This document shows, piece after piece, positions 48,561-59,668 of a stretch of 64,000 nt of DNA. Numbering within the stretch: position 1 is the stretch's first letter; the number at the start of each line of letters is the position of its first letter. A program made the translations under genes and the position numbers. Source of the DNA: Megascapheus bottae (taxonomy: Eukaryota > Chordata > Mammalia > Rodentia > Geomyidae). The stretch is taken from positions 33,646,001 through 33,710,000 of the forward strand of contig JANJXV010000013.1 in the NCBI GenBank assembly GCA_024803745.1, read 5' to 3'. The notes below the pieces were generated by a model. That model searched no databases. It was not told the DNA's origin and worked only from the letters and a program-made list of their open reading frames with translations.

Positions 48561-51500
48561 TTTTCCTAGTCTAAGTTTCTATTTAGCTCATTTTTGCCTC
48601 AGTATGCCACCACAGAGACAAAAGCCATATCCCATCATAAAACTGGAAATTGTTGCTTTTTAGGGAAAAAAGTAATATCTTACTGAGTACCAGGAAATGA
48701 ACATAAATGATTTAATTTTAATCCCATAGAATATACTATGAGTAGTGGGAAAAAATAAATAAGGCTTTGGAGTCAAATAGACACATGTTCGACATCTTTG
48801 GGAGAATGTGAACCAGCCAAAGATTAACACTCTCGTCTCACAAATAGGATTAATAACGTTTTCTTAACAGGAATATCGTGAGGTTTGAAATAATAAGTTA
48901 TCTGTTTGCAGGTGATGTTCATTGTGTACTAGTTATGATTATTTGGCATGCCAATTTGTCAGATGAACTAAGTTCCGGACTAAACAAGGTAATCAGTTGT
49001 CATTGACAAAACTGACCCTTAAGCTTGCTGAGGACAGTCTGTATACTTTTATACCAACCACACCGCCTCCCTCCTTCAGAAGATGGAACCAGGGTCATAA
49101 CTACGTTATGCCTTGCATGGGGAAGAAATGCTCAGGGTATGTTTTCCTTCATGGGAGGTCCTGTAAAAATGTGTTCTCCTAAGGAACTTGTGGTTCATGG
49201 GAAGAGGAAATCACAAGATCTCATTTAGCCCTGTTTCCACAATGTCTGTACCATTAGGAGATATCCCTGAGACCACTACAGTACAGCCTTTACACCAATC
49301 CCCTCCGAGGCTTCCAGGTGAATCTCTGTGAGGACAAACGACCTCATGCTGTAACAGCCCTCTCACAGAGCTACCTAGAAAGGCAGAGGGCTTCTCTCCT
49401 GTCAAGCACAGAGCACAACCTGGCTTTGATTACCAAGACGGTATTGTGAAACAATTTGGCAGCACAAAGGCTCAGCAGGCAGGAGGGAGAAGGATGTCCT
49501 GCAGTGATTCTATGCAGATACAGCTCTGGCAAAAGGGCAGCAGGAGGCTGAAGGGCAACCTCTCTATCCTTGTTCTCCAAAGCTCATCTCACCTTTTTCA
49601 CAGACTATTGGGAGGATGAAAAGAACCTCTGTAGTTTTACCTGGACTAACCTGTGTACACAGGGGAGCAGCTACAGGAAGAAGGCAGTGCAATAGCCCAG
49701 CAATAACTACAACCAGACAAATATGGGTTAAGATGATTACGAGACCACAGTGGGCCTGATGCCTGGTGAGATCTGGAGAAGTTCAATCTATGCTTAAGAG
49801 TTTAGTGTACAAAGTAAGAAGTCTGTTGGTCAAAAGTTTAGTGTACAAAGTAAGAAGTCTGTTGATCAACTATCTTGGAAATAAATAGTGCAGAATCTAC
49901 ATGATTCTGATTGGGAGAATTCAACTACAGGGGAAAGAAGACATTGCTCATCATGATTGTCTAAATACTGACTAAATATTCCTGGAGTGGTCTTGAAAGT
50001 CACCTGTGTAGAGCTTCCTGCCAACATGACACCTTAGGTTGCTCATTTTGACTGCAACCCTAAAGAAACTGGCTCCAAATCGACTGCCAATCCCTCTAGC
50101 TGCTCTCAGCATGGAGATAAGGCATCTCAGGTACAAAAACTTTCATAAAGAGCTTAAACACTAGGGAGTCGTTTTTGGAATACTCTCATTGCTTTACAGT
50201 CAGGTTTCCTGCTTCCTTCGTCACCATTATGAAAACATGTTCGTCTGGAGGGTTGCCGTTGTCTCTAAGCTCAGTGTCCAGGAAGGATCCACGCATGTTC
50301 TCAAAGCCCTTGGATATGATGAAGGGCTGTGTGATTCTGTTTTGCTCTAATATCTCTAGTCTTCCATTTTATAGATACACAGCTATGTCTGACCTCATAT
50401 TTGAATGATTTTCTTTCCTTTCAAAACTAGATGCCTCATCTGTGTAAACCTTTAGTTTACCAGCCACAGACCATCCTCTGCCACTACCATCATCCTTTAC
50501 GCATTTGTTTAGTTGTTCATTCTACAGATACAGACTAGGCATAGAGATAATAGTGTTGTGCATGGAGCTTTAGCCTTTGTATACTACCCTTCTACCTTCT
50601 ACTAACAACTTGGGATTAAAAGAAGGTATGATGAAGGTAACATGAGAAAACAAAAGAACACCCAAGAGCTAGCCATGCCCCAGGTTTGTGGGGTTCAGTG
50701 TGTGGGCCCATGTCAACCTGACTTTAGCTGGGGCAAACTGCCAGCATGCTAGCACTTCCTTCTTAGTGATATGCTCAGGGTTGCCCCTCCCCCCCCCACA
50801 TGATGCTTCAGGAGCAAAAGCTATGGCATGAGGGCCATGTTTCATAACGTGTGAGAATGTAACATTTTTTTTTCTTTTGTAAAATCCTACTCTCTAGAAC
50901 CCACAAAGCAAAAGATACTAGACCATTTCTTTCTTCTCAACTCTTCTGGTTTCCTCTTTGTAAGCATACCTCACCAGTCAGCCCAGAGAGCTCCTAAAGA
51001 ATATTGGCCTGAGGTTCGGTCCAGCCTTTCTGTAGCTAAATGGAAAACAACCAAGCCTTCAAAGACGAGAAGTGATCACTTCCTGAGTTGATTCAGGTCA
51101 AGGAATAGATGGCATCTGTTGTTACTAGGATATCCTGATTTTGTCTAAAGAACTTGGCAGAAGAACTCCAGATCCTAGACCTGTTTCTCCCAGAACCAGC
51201 TCTGTAACTTAGAGCAAATCGTCTCCATCCGATACTACCTAACTTGGTCTCTCTGTCCAAAGGCGATAACACTTTGTGATGATACCTGGTAGGTCACCAC
51301 GTGTAAATGCTAGCTAGTTCTTATTTAATTATTATTACTAATACATGTCCTGATTTTAAAGAATTGCCTAAGTTCCCAGACTGTAAAACACCATCCCAAA
51401 TGCAAGTGCATTATTGTTTGCTGGCTGAGTTGCTCACTCTTCATGTGCAGGCAAACCTTCACATGATGTCTTAGATGAAACACCATTAAATACTCATGGA

Positions 51501-51950
51501 CCTTTGTTTAGGCCCCTCCAAATTCTTTCAAAAAGATATCTGCCAGGTAATGGCACTAGGAATAGCTATAAAGGCTGAACTGGAAGAAACTACTAGCAGA
51601 AAGGTCTGACTTGAATGCAAAGTGACAAGATCGACATAGGCTGGCTTTCGAAGTGATATTTGCTGTATTAATTTGGCTATCATTGAGAAGTAGGGAGAGA
51701 AGTGATAGGTTATGCCTTCTCCTTTTTTCAAATAAACAGGGCAGTTGTTAAAGCAAAGTGAATCTGATCCTGTGTAGCTTTATGAGCAGCCAGCTGCATT
51801 CTGAAGCAGGCAAAAAATGTAAACAGAGCCCTGTAACTCTAGACTAGACCAGCATAAAACAGCCATAGGTTTCATAATGGGAGAAAATATGGGCCCTGGG
51901 CCAAGAAAAATGAAATGTTAGCCTAGGCCTTTAAACAGAATCATGTAAAA
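48560..51950. other. MPPED2: Mostly unique intron sequence
   Basis: MIR-like traces at about 48765-48900 and 51195-51320 (sense). A 36-bp tandem duplication lies at 49.80 kb. Short frames at 49.0-49.6 kb on both strands have no recognised family. Confidence 0.4.
49801..49870. repeat. 36-bp tandem duplication
   Basis: The unit starts tttagtgtacaaagtaagaa. The copies at 49801 and 49837 differ at one base (ttggtcaa versus ttgatcaa). Confidence 0.95.
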
Positions 51951-51969
51951 GCAGTGTGCATATTTGTCT

Positions 51970-51979
51970 AACACACACG

Positions 51980-52022
<43 letters not shown>
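51970..52022. repeat. (CA)n microsatellite
   Basis: About 24 CA units, with CG-containing variants (acgcacgcac) at the left edge and one CG at the right. Confidence 0.95.
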
Positions 52023-52024
<2 letters not shown>

Positions 52025-52159
52025 CCTTTCTGTATAGCACTTTTCAGAATTCTCCTGAATAAAAGTCAGACATCCTTCCATACAGTACAGAACAAGGCAA
52101 TTTGCACAGTCCCATTCTTCAATGCAAAAGGATTTTTATGCTGAACATGGAGACGTTCC

Positions 52160-53060
52160 TTTTATATTTCTTCTTTTTTTATTGTCCAAGTTAATTACAA
52201 AGTATGACTGTGAAAATAAAATAAACGAGCCCATTCCACCCATTTCCATATCTGCATTCTATCCTATGAATTGCCAATTGGTTTTTCTAACTCCTCTCAC
52301 TCAATATCTGCTGTTAATTTGCTCACTATTTGAAGAACTTGGAGACTGTCAGCAAAATACATGATGCATTACAAAACTTATAATTGCAAATAAAAGCATC
52401 TGAAGCCTCTCTGAACAGTCTAAACATAAAGTACTATTGTACTGATCAGAACAAGACAATATGTGCGACCTTGTAGCTGTTTGTGTACAAACCCAATTAT
52501 TGATAATGTGAAATGTGGGACCCATCCTGAACTCCCACTTGTAAACTGCTGAGAAAATGCCACCTGAATGAAAGAATGAATGCAACATGATTTTGATGCG
52601 AAATGAAGGAACAGCAAGAGGAGGATAAAAAGGCAATGCCTGTCCACACTTTCTATGACACTGCTACTTAGTCAATGGGCTTTCTCTTCTCTTTGTTCAG
52701 CCATTTCAGAATTACACTGCCTAGGTCTGATCTAATTTTCCTGCTGTAGAAGTTAAGGCACTTCCTCCACAGTTACTAAATCTGACAAATTACACCTGGG
52801 TCCACTCTAACATGAAAAAATGTGCTCTTTGTTCCTGACCTCTTGGTCAGCCTAGAGATCAAATTCCTGGACATCGGAAAGCTCCACTCATATTCATTAA
52901 ACGCCACGGGAGACCAGCTCTGTATTTCTGTTCAAGAGAACAAGGTGCAGGGTATTGCTGAACAATACAGCTGCTCTGCTCTGGTTGGCGCAGTATGGAC
53001 ATTTTACTTTATGCAGCTTGCCTGCTGATCAATCTGTGTGTGAATTTCCGCTCCCCCCCC
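52160..53060. promoter_or_regulatory. Candidate conserved non-coding block
   Basis: 900 bp without a recognised repeat. It is rich in octamer/homeodomain-like strings: ttataattgcaaataaaagc (52379-52398), caattattgataatgtgaaa (52493-52512) and gaacaatacagctg (52959-52972, SOX-like next to an E-box). Function inferred from composition only. Confidence 0.3.
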
Positions 53061-53758
53061 CAACACACTGCACCTTAGCATCCAAAAAGCAACTGAAATT
53101 AGAAAAGGAAAGGAGAGGAAAGGAAAGTCCAGTGGAATGAGTTTATAGGTACCCACTCACATTAAAACAATGGTGACAAATTCTGTAACCAAAAATAGGA
53201 TGATTTCTAAGTTCTATATCCCCTTTGCCCTGGACAGATAAGAAGTTACCGCAGTGGCTAATATCTAATGTATTAGATGTTGTTCTCACAGAGCTGAGAG
53301 GTGAATCTGAAAGAAGAGAGCAGAGGCTATTTGGGAAGCAGAGATTCAGCACTAAGAACATGAGAAATCTGTAAGCTTTCTACATGAGAAGACCACATAA
53401 CCAACTGCCTGACAACACAGCTTTAATGTCTTCTGAAGAAGGGAATGGTGAAGAAATGCACAGAACAACCACAAGATCTGCTTAACTGTTGATGGAAGCA
53501 GAAGAGTTCATGGGTGCCTGTCAGCCTTCCAGGGGAGTCTAGTTTCTTCCTGAACTGGCCATGGGCTTACAACTTCTTCAGTTTAGGACTCTGATACTTT
53601 TCTTCATCACACCCACCAAACCACATTCAAATTCCTTCCCTTAGGAATCTAAAAAATACCTCAGCACATTACAGTTGGAACACATATGAAGGTTCTGATA
53701 ATGTTGTAAGTTGCTCTACAAGCAAACTCCTATTTAATTGTATATCAGGAAACAACTC

Positions 53759-53800
53759 TAATTTTCTCTAGTCTTTATGTAATTTTCTCTAGTCTTTATG
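53759..53800. repeat. 21-bp perfect tandem duplication
   Basis: A 21-bp unit beginning taattttctctagtcttta occurs at 53759-53779 and 53780-53800 without mismatch. Confidence 0.95.
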
Positions 53801-53894
53801 AAAATTTCACATGTTTATTAATATATAATGCATACAAACTGATTCTGCTTCTCAAATGATAAAACAAGTCCCAGTACACATTTTATTCAGTTAT

Positions 53895-53980
53895 TTATTT
53901 TTGGTGCTAGAGATCAAATCCAGTGTCTTGGATGTACCAAGCAAGTGCTCTAACTACTGAGTGATACCTTCAACCCAGTA
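53895..53980 (-). mobile_element. ID monomer (rodent ID-type)
   Basis: ttatttttggtgctagagat caaatccagtgtctt...gcaagtgctctaactactga gtgataccttcaaccc is the classical ID monomer in reverse, without a second half. Confidence 0.75.
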
Positions 53981-54136
53981 TTCTGAATTTTACAAACTTG
54001 TTATTGTCTTTTGGTATAAATAATAAAATCAAATTATTTAAATATGTGAGTTACAGCTATTTTTTTCATGATTAAAATTGCTTTTCAGAAATCCATGAGA
54101 GGATGGAAACACTTAATACCATAGCTCTTACTTTGA

Positions 54137-54334
54137 TTTTTTTTTTTTTGCCAGTCCTGGGCTTAAGCTCAGGGCCTGAGCACTGTCCTTGGATTTTTCT
54201 CAAGGCTAGACCTCTACCACTTGAGCCTCAGCACCACTTCTGGCTTTTTTGTATGTATGTGGTACCAAGGAATTGAACCCGGGTCTTCGTGCATGCTAGG
54301 CAAGCACTTTAACCACTAGGCCAAACTCCTGGCC
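54137..54334 (-). mobile_element. ID-like dimeric SINE with perfect target-site duplication
   Basis: Poly-T, then ccagtcctgggcttaagctc, tgagcctcagcaccacttct, gaattgaacccgggtcttcg tgcatgctaggcaagcactt. The 12-bp duplication ctcttactttga is at 54125-54136 and 54335-54346. Confidence 0.95.
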
Positions 54335-54581
54335 CTCTTACTTTGACTTTTATCAGCCCACATTCTTCGGGGTTGAAATACTCATTAGGTTATTAAGCAA
54401 GCACGTACCTACAAATAATTCTCAGGCATTGGACGAGCACCTAACTCATGCAGAGAGAAAAATAGTGGCCATGTTGTAAGTTCACCAAATTGCCAAACTC
54501 CTAGACTAATTACTAATAGTGAAAGTGGTTAAAACTTGCAGAAGAGATTAAAATAATCAAATATGCCCACTACAAGTAGAG

Positions 54582-54586
54582 ATCTA

Positions 54587-54632
<46 letters not shown>
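54582..54632. repeat. (TCTG)n(TCTA)n tetranucleotide array
   Basis: About 9 TCTG units change to TCTA units on the right; a lone TCTA is also at the left edge. Confidence 0.95.
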
Positions 54633-55439
54633 ACTATCCATGATCATTGAAAAAGACTAAGACAGACCTATTCCCCTTGTTTTATATTCTAAGTATAGAA
54701 ATTAATTGAACCAGCCAGCAGAAGCAGAAGTAGAAACAGGGGTAGAAACCACCTCATTCTGATTCTCAGTCTCCTTAAAAAGAGGTCAACAAGAAAACAA
54801 TGGAAGAGGTATTATTGATTAAGATGAATTGTGCTTATAAACTGACATGTTGAGTTGAAATCCCTTTGTACACTACTTAAGGATTCAAGTTTTAAAAACA
54901 AAGACTTTAAAGTATAAAAAGAAAGAATTCAATTGAAAACAATGCATACAGTATTAGTTGAGTTTATTAAATCTCATTCTGTTTGGAAATCTTCTATATA
55001 TTCTTGATACACTACTTCTGTCTTCATTACAAAGATGTGAGGGAGGTTAATGTCATTATTTCTCATATTATAAATAATTTAAAAAAAAAACAGAGGCATG
55101 GCAATGTTCACAAACAGCAATACCAAACAACACTCATAAAAAATCCTGGAACTAAAGAAATGGTAGAGATGATAAACCGTCCTTCCTATAGAGAAATGCT
55201 TTCATAAACCAATGTTTTGATCATAAGTAGATGTAGAAATATCCATCTTAGCAGAGCATTTTCACAGTGGCACCAAACAATGGATGTCTCAGAACACACA
55301 TTCTGTGCCCTTTGTATTGTATGTATGTTTATCTGTTTGGGAAAGTGTAAGGGGAAGCACAGAATTGGTGGGACAAAGGGTAAACAAATGCAGCAGTGAC
55401 ACTCACTACACACTATGTTGAAAATGAACTACATAACTT

Positions 55440-55592
55440 GTGGTGGCAGGGGTGAAGGTGGGATGGGAGGGAAACACTGGGAGAAAGTAAGAGAAGGGTG
55501 ACATTGTCTCAAAAGAAATATACTTATTACCTGATTTATGTTACTGTAACCCATCTGTACACCACTTTTATAATAACAACTTTAAAAAATCT
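55440..55592 (+). mobile_element. L1 3' end in sense, 5'-truncated
   Basis: gtgggatgggagggaaacac tgggagaaag then ttatgttactgtaacccatc tgtacaccacttttataata. Same family end as at 38.5 kb. Confidence 0.65.
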
Positions 55593-55599
55593 GATGAAA

Positions 55600-56205
55600 T
55601 TGGAATTTTCTTCTCATCAGCCTCTGTATTTTTGATCAAAACACAAAGTATGAACAGTTGCCATGTGTGAAAAAAGACCCATTTAAAGACTACATTTAAC
55701 AAAAAGACATGCTCAGCAAGTATTTTCATTTGTTGCTTTGTACAAAAGTTCCAACACACATCTATAATAACAATTTTGGAATAACTTTTTAGAAGGCTAA
55801 TCCTGCTTATTTCCTTAATTTTTGTACCACCCTACGATTAAAATTAAAATGTTTAAATGGTTATCAACCCAGTCCAGATGTAAGCTTTGGCTTACACCAA
55901 ACTCAGTCACACCCTATTACATCACATATTTGAATTCTTTTGGTTTCTTCTTGCATCTCAGGAAACTGCAATATCTACCTCACGACACCATATCATCCCC
56001 ATCATCATTCATCACAGCTGTAATCTGGCTTACCTACACTCAAACTGAAACAGATCTGAATCTGCTCAGAGAATGGGAGAAGTCTGTTGCTGTCTGTTGC
56101 TGCCTTTATTTCAACAACTATCAACCCAGAGATCTCTGAGAATTTTTCTTGTGTAGACATAACTTAAGACATTCTGTGTCATGTGATGATTTCACAGAGA
56201 TCTTA
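55600..56205. other. MPPED2: Unique intron sequence
   Basis: No repeat or exon recognised. A 10-bp repeat (gtctgttgct twice, 56082-56101) is the only structure. Confidence 0.4.
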
Positions 56206-56210
56206 CAGTC

Positions 56211-56410
56211 TTCCCCCTCCCCCCCCCCAGTTATGGGGCTTAAACTCAGGGCTTGAGCACTGTCTTTGGGCTCTCTCAAGATCCAAACTCTGCCCCTTGA
56301 GTGCACATTACCACTCTGAGCTTTTTCTATGTATGTAGTATTATTGAATTGAACTCAGGTCTTTGTACACGCTAGGCAAGTACTCGAACACTAGGTCAAA
56401 CTCCCGGCCT
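56211..56410 (-). mobile_element. ID-like dimeric SINE, older copy
   Basis: A C-rich run replaces part of the T tail. gcttaaactcagggcttgag, ctgccccttgagtgcacatt, cgctaggcaagtactcgaac actaggtcaaactcccggc follow in order. More diverged than the 56.8 kb copy. Confidence 0.85.
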
Positions 56411-56520
56411 AAAATGTTATATTCTTGAAGAAATGATCATAGTCCCAATGTAGAGCTTCTCTGACAATCAGAGGCCATTTTTCAGCTACTCCTGTTGCAT
56501 TGTTATTAAGAATAAGATTA

Positions 56521-56760
56521 AGACCAGGCATCATGACTCACTGAGGTACTTAATCCGGAGGCATAGAGTGAAAGAATTAAAGTCCAAAGACCCAGCCCAG
56601 TCCAGGCTAAAAAAGTCTTATCTGAAAAATAAAAAGAAAACTAAACCTGAAAAAAAAAATGACTAAAGTTATCGTTCCACAAGTAGGGCCTCTGCCTATC
56701 TAGCAAATGCTAGGCCATGAGTTCAAATCCCAGTACTAAGAAAACAGAACAAAAATGAAC
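56521..56760 (+). mobile_element. Composite SINE, second tail type
   Basis: agaccaggcatcatgactca is the head. agtagggcctctgcctatct agcaaatgctaggccatgag ttcaaatcccagtac is the tail, followed by an A/C-rich end. The younger SINE at 56.78 kb sits just 3' of this tail. Confidence 0.6.
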
Positions 56761-56775
56761 GAAACTCTGGATTTT

Positions 56776-56967
56776 TTTTTTTTTTTTTTTTTTTGCCAGT
56801 CCTGGGCTTGAGCTCAGGGCTTGAGCACTGTCCTTGGACTTTCTCAAGGCTAGCACTCTACCACTTGAGCCTCAGCACCACTTCTGGCTTTTTACTATGT
56901 ATGTGGTACCCGGGTCTTCATGCATGCTAGGCAAGCACTCTACCACTAGGCCAAACTCCCGGCCCCA
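56776..56967 (-). mobile_element. ID-like dimeric SINE with perfect target-site duplication
   Basis: Poly-T over 20 bases, then gccagtcctgggcttgagct, agcctcagcaccacttctgg, catgcatgctaggcaagcac tctaccactaggcc. The 14-bp duplication aaactctggatttt is at 56762-56775 and 56968-56981. A small deletion removes part of the monomer junction. Confidence 0.95.
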
Positions 56968-57299
56968 AAACTCTGGATTTTAAAGTCAGAAATGCACTAT
57001 ATCCAGACCAGTCTACAGTAATAACATCTTACAGGCTCTCAAGATGAGCGTTCAGCTGATAGGTGGGTAGAACTCGTTTCTCTTGCCCTTTCACACCTTC
57101 TTGGGTATAAAAAAAAATAAATTTGTGGGCATTAATAAAGCTGGATTTAAGCAGAATCTGCAGAGTATAACCACTAATGTTGCTAACATTACAACCACCT
57201 CAGCCTAACTGAATTCCCTGAAAACAGACTTGCTGAGCTGAGATCATAAAGCCACCACTTTCTGCCCATGGTGTTTCCTGAGTGTTACTGAACCACCTG

Positions 57300-57430
57300 T
57301 TTGTGCCAAGTGAGAATCATAAGAGTGTCTATCTCCTAAAGGTATTTTAAGGATTAATTGAGATAATATATAATGAACTTCGAAGAGTGCTTCACATATA
57401 GTATTTAATCAAGGGCTCACCATCATTGTC
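57300..57430 (+). mobile_element. MIR SINE fragment
   Basis: ttttaaggattaattgagat aatatata...gagtgcttcacatatagtat ttaatcaa follows the 3' end of MIR. Confidence 0.55.
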
Positions 57431-57727
57431 AGATGGATTTTAAACAAATATATTGCCTATATAGTCACTCATGAGGCCTTCTGGTTTTAATCCAATCCAA
57501 CTAGAAAGGAGAAAACAACTGCAGAAAATAACTCAGCTTTCTGTTTTACAGAAGACAAATAGAACTGTCAAAAAAGAGGAGGGTCAGTCTGAATTCGCTC
57601 TGCCTGCCTTTCTGGCTCTATTGAGAACTCCTCATAGGTCTGGTATGGTTTTTCAGATGAGATGATTAACGGTTGTTTCTTTTATTCAATATACACAAAG
57701 GAGGCTCAAATGCTCTTTTTTTTTTCC

Positions 57728-58430
57728 TTAAGCCAGGTGGCTATGGCTCACACCAATAATTCACTATACTCAAGAGACAGAGGCCAGGAGGACTGTGATT
57801 AGAGATCAGTCTATTCAAAAAGTTCACAAGATCCCTATCTGAAACTCTAACTGTGGTGGCTCTATCATTTCAGCTACCAGAGAGGTTAAGATTGGAAAAA
57901 AATAATCAAGGTTCCAGGCCAGCTCAAAAACAAAAACCAAACCAAAACAAAAATTGTTTTCAAGACCCTATCTCAAATGAGAAAAAGTGGTGTGGTGATA
58001 AATACCCATCATCTCCATTACAGTGGGAAATATAAACAGGAGGATTGCAATCCAAGCTGGCCCAGGTAAAGAACGAGTCTCTAACTGAAAAATAATCACA
58101 GTACCAGGTGTTACTGGTTTATGCCTATAATCTTAGCTATTTAGGAGACTGAGATCTGAGGACTGAAATTCAAATCCAGCCTAGGCAATAAAGTCTATGA
58201 GACTTATGCCCAATTAACCACAAAGAGCAAGAAGTGGAGTTGTGGCTCAAGCGGTAGAGTGCTAGCCTTGAACATAAAAGCTCAGGGACAGTGCTCAGGC
58301 ACAAAGTTTGAGCCCCAGGACTGGCCAAAAAACAAAAGGGTCACCACAGCAAAGAGGACTAGAGACATGGCTCAAAGCAGTGGTGTACGGGCCCTAAAAG
58401 GCCTGAATTCCAACAATAACAACAACAAAA
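57728..58430 (+). mobile_element. Older composite SINE cluster with a nested Geo/ID-like SINE
   Basis: An old SINE (ccaggtggctatggctcaca, gaggattgcaatccaagctg, tail gactagagacatggctcaaa gcagtggtg) is interrupted at 58102-58335. The nested copy has tatgcctataatcttagcta, gatctgaggactgaaattca, gcaagaagtggagttgtggc tcaagcggtagagtgctagc and ends gagccccaggactggccaaa. The outer resumes as gggtcaccacagcaaagagg. Confidence 0.75.
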
Positions 58431-58589
58431 TCCTAGAGTTCTCTGATATTGATAATTGTCTGATCCAATATACTCATTGTGAAGATTGAAAACACTGATG
58501 CTGATGCTTAATGACTTTCCACATAAAAGGCAGAGTCAGGAGCAGAAAGAATGATACAATTATTTTTCTCACAAATTGACGAAGCTCTG

Positions 58590-58760
58590 TCCCAAGTCTA
58601 ATCAAAATGTCACCTATTGAATTCTTATAATAATCTCCTGAAGTAGACATTACTTTCACCATCTTATAGACATAAAAGCTAAAGTTCAGCCACAGTGAAG
58701 TACCCTCTTTCAAACTCTATATCTGATACCCCAGACAGCCAAGATCCAGAGCAAGTCTGG
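58590..58760 (-). mobile_element. MIR SINE fragment
   Basis: ttcttataataatctcctga agtagacatt...ttatagacataaaagctaaa gttcagc follows MIR in reverse. Confidence 0.5.
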
Positions 58761-59350
58761 GGATCAAGAGCTGCTTCCAGTTTTCTAGAACTAGTTTTGA
58801 GCTCTCAACTAATAACTTCCAAATGAAATAAGGAGCTGCCTCCTCTGGGGAACTTAAAAGAAAAAAAAAATAACCCGTTTCAGGGGCTTACTTAAGGGAG
58901 GAGAATCAAAGGGATTTAGGGGTGGGGGCAGCACTTTTTGAACAAAGGTGGTAATTCTGTGGTGTAGAGAGATTTGGAAAACCATAGTTTAAGTATGATC
59001 TTTTAACTGCTTCAAGGACTGGAAAACGAGCTACCTAAGATGGAATGTTCCAAGTAACCAAGTCCGTGTGAACAATGCTATGGTAACTTCCTCCAGACCT
59101 TTAGGGTCACACAAACACACAGAAGGCTCTGATCACATAAATATAGACATATCTCACAAAGCCCTTCTTCCATTGCTCTGGCTGAAAATCTGTTTCACCC
59201 CATAAACAACATTGTCCTGCAATTGTACTGGAGATGTGTTTCCCTTTCAATCTAATCACTTTTGTTTAAAGGATCTAAAGTCCAAACCTTGCTTTCTTGG
59301 TGCCATTTTTTTTTAAAGGATAAAATGAAAGGGAGACTGCTGGAGTAAAC

Positions 59351-59356
59351 ACTTAC
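59351..59356 (-). other. MPPED2: 5' splice site (donor) of the MPPED2 exon
   Basis: On the minus strand the exon reads ...GCACCTTG|gtaagt, a full consensus U2-type donor at +1 to +6. The retained intron would give an in-frame stop at once (TGG TAA), so skipping this donor truncates the protein right after the GAPW residues. Confidence 0.93.
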
Positions 59357-59582
59357 CAAGGTGCACCGTATATCCTGAATCCCTTCACGGTTACCTCTGA
59401 ATCTTGCAAGTAAATACTATTTGTCAGGAGGGATTGAACATTGTCAAAGTCCTCTGGTTTCAATTTGGACACAGAAGGAAAACGGTAGTAGTCCTGTTTA
59501 ACAAGGTCTGCCATGAATTCCTTGTCGAATGTCAGTTCATGATTCCCAGCAATCACTATTTTATATTCATAGGGCAGGTTTC
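59357..59582 (-). CDS. MPPED2: MPPED2 internal coding exon (metallophosphoesterase domain)
   Basis: The minus-strand translation starts GNLPYEYKIVIAGNHELTFD and ends in GFRIYGAPW. From memory this is the middle of the 294-residue MPPED2, about residues 104-179. The exon is 226 bp: 74 whole codons plus a split Gly codon (G|GA) at the start and a split Trp codon (TG|G) at the end. GNHE is the calcineurin-like metallophosphoesterase motif whose Asn is a metal ligand. The DTH and GD motifs lie in the preceding exon and the later His motifs in following exons; none of these was found here. The family has weak phosphodiesterase activity. The paralogue MPPED1 is less likely: as I recall it, MPPED1 differs at several positions here (for example DQEF for DKEF, QDFYYF for QDYYRF), and all of these read as MPPED2. 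The frame is intact with no sign of decay. Translation does not start here: the frame continues upstream only into the intronic CT repeat. Confidence 0.96.
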
Positions 59583-59594
59583 CTGAAATAAGAA

Positions 59595-59655
<61 letters not shown>
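59583..59655 (-). other. MPPED2: 3' splice site with a microsatellite as polypyrimidine tract
   Basis: On the minus strand the exon is preceded by cttatttcag. Upstream of that is a nearly pure CT run of about 60 nt (plus-strand GA, 59593-59653) with a single GGGA-type interruption. The CT array therefore is the pyrimidine tract. There is no AG between the acceptor and the far side of the array, so AG scanning stays unambiguous. Confidence 0.85.
59588..59655. repeat. (GA)n microsatellite at the exon edge
   Basis: About 30 GA units with one GGGA interruption near 59616. The left end is within 11 bp of the MPPED2 exon. Confidence 0.96.
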
Positions 59656-59663
59656 AAGTACCA

Positions 59664-59668
59664 ATTAG
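59664..59668 (-). other. MPPED2: Candidate distant branch point (ctaat)
   Basis: The minus-strand ctaat fits yUnAy. The putative branch adenosine is at 59665, about 83 nt before the first exon base. The CT array holds no adenosine, and the only A close to the acceptor (59589) is too near to serve, so a branch site beyond the array is the reasonable inference. Lariat data are not available here. Confidence 0.45.

Larger units (their letters stand above)
1..59350 (-). other. MPPED2: MPPED2 intron downstream of the GNHE exon (partial)
   Basis: The region left of the exon is the following intron, because the gene runs on the minus strand. I looked for minus-strand coding of the next family segments (the PWFNGWGF and THGPPLG motifs and the carboxyl end) and found none. 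The intron is therefore at least 59 kb here, in keeping with the very long introns of this gene in mammals. It contains the repeats and candidate regulatory blocks listed separately. Confidence 0.8.

Noticed and set aside
49201..49620. Processed pseudogene suggested by GC-richer sequence with short frames on both strands
   Set aside because: No recognisable protein in any frame and no poly-A tail or target duplication.
59353..59664. A free-standing 103-residue protein starting in the Leu-Ser repeat
   Set aside because: The Leu-Ser stretch is the intronic CT repeat read through the acceptor; the true unit is the exon 59357-59582 between consensus splice sites.
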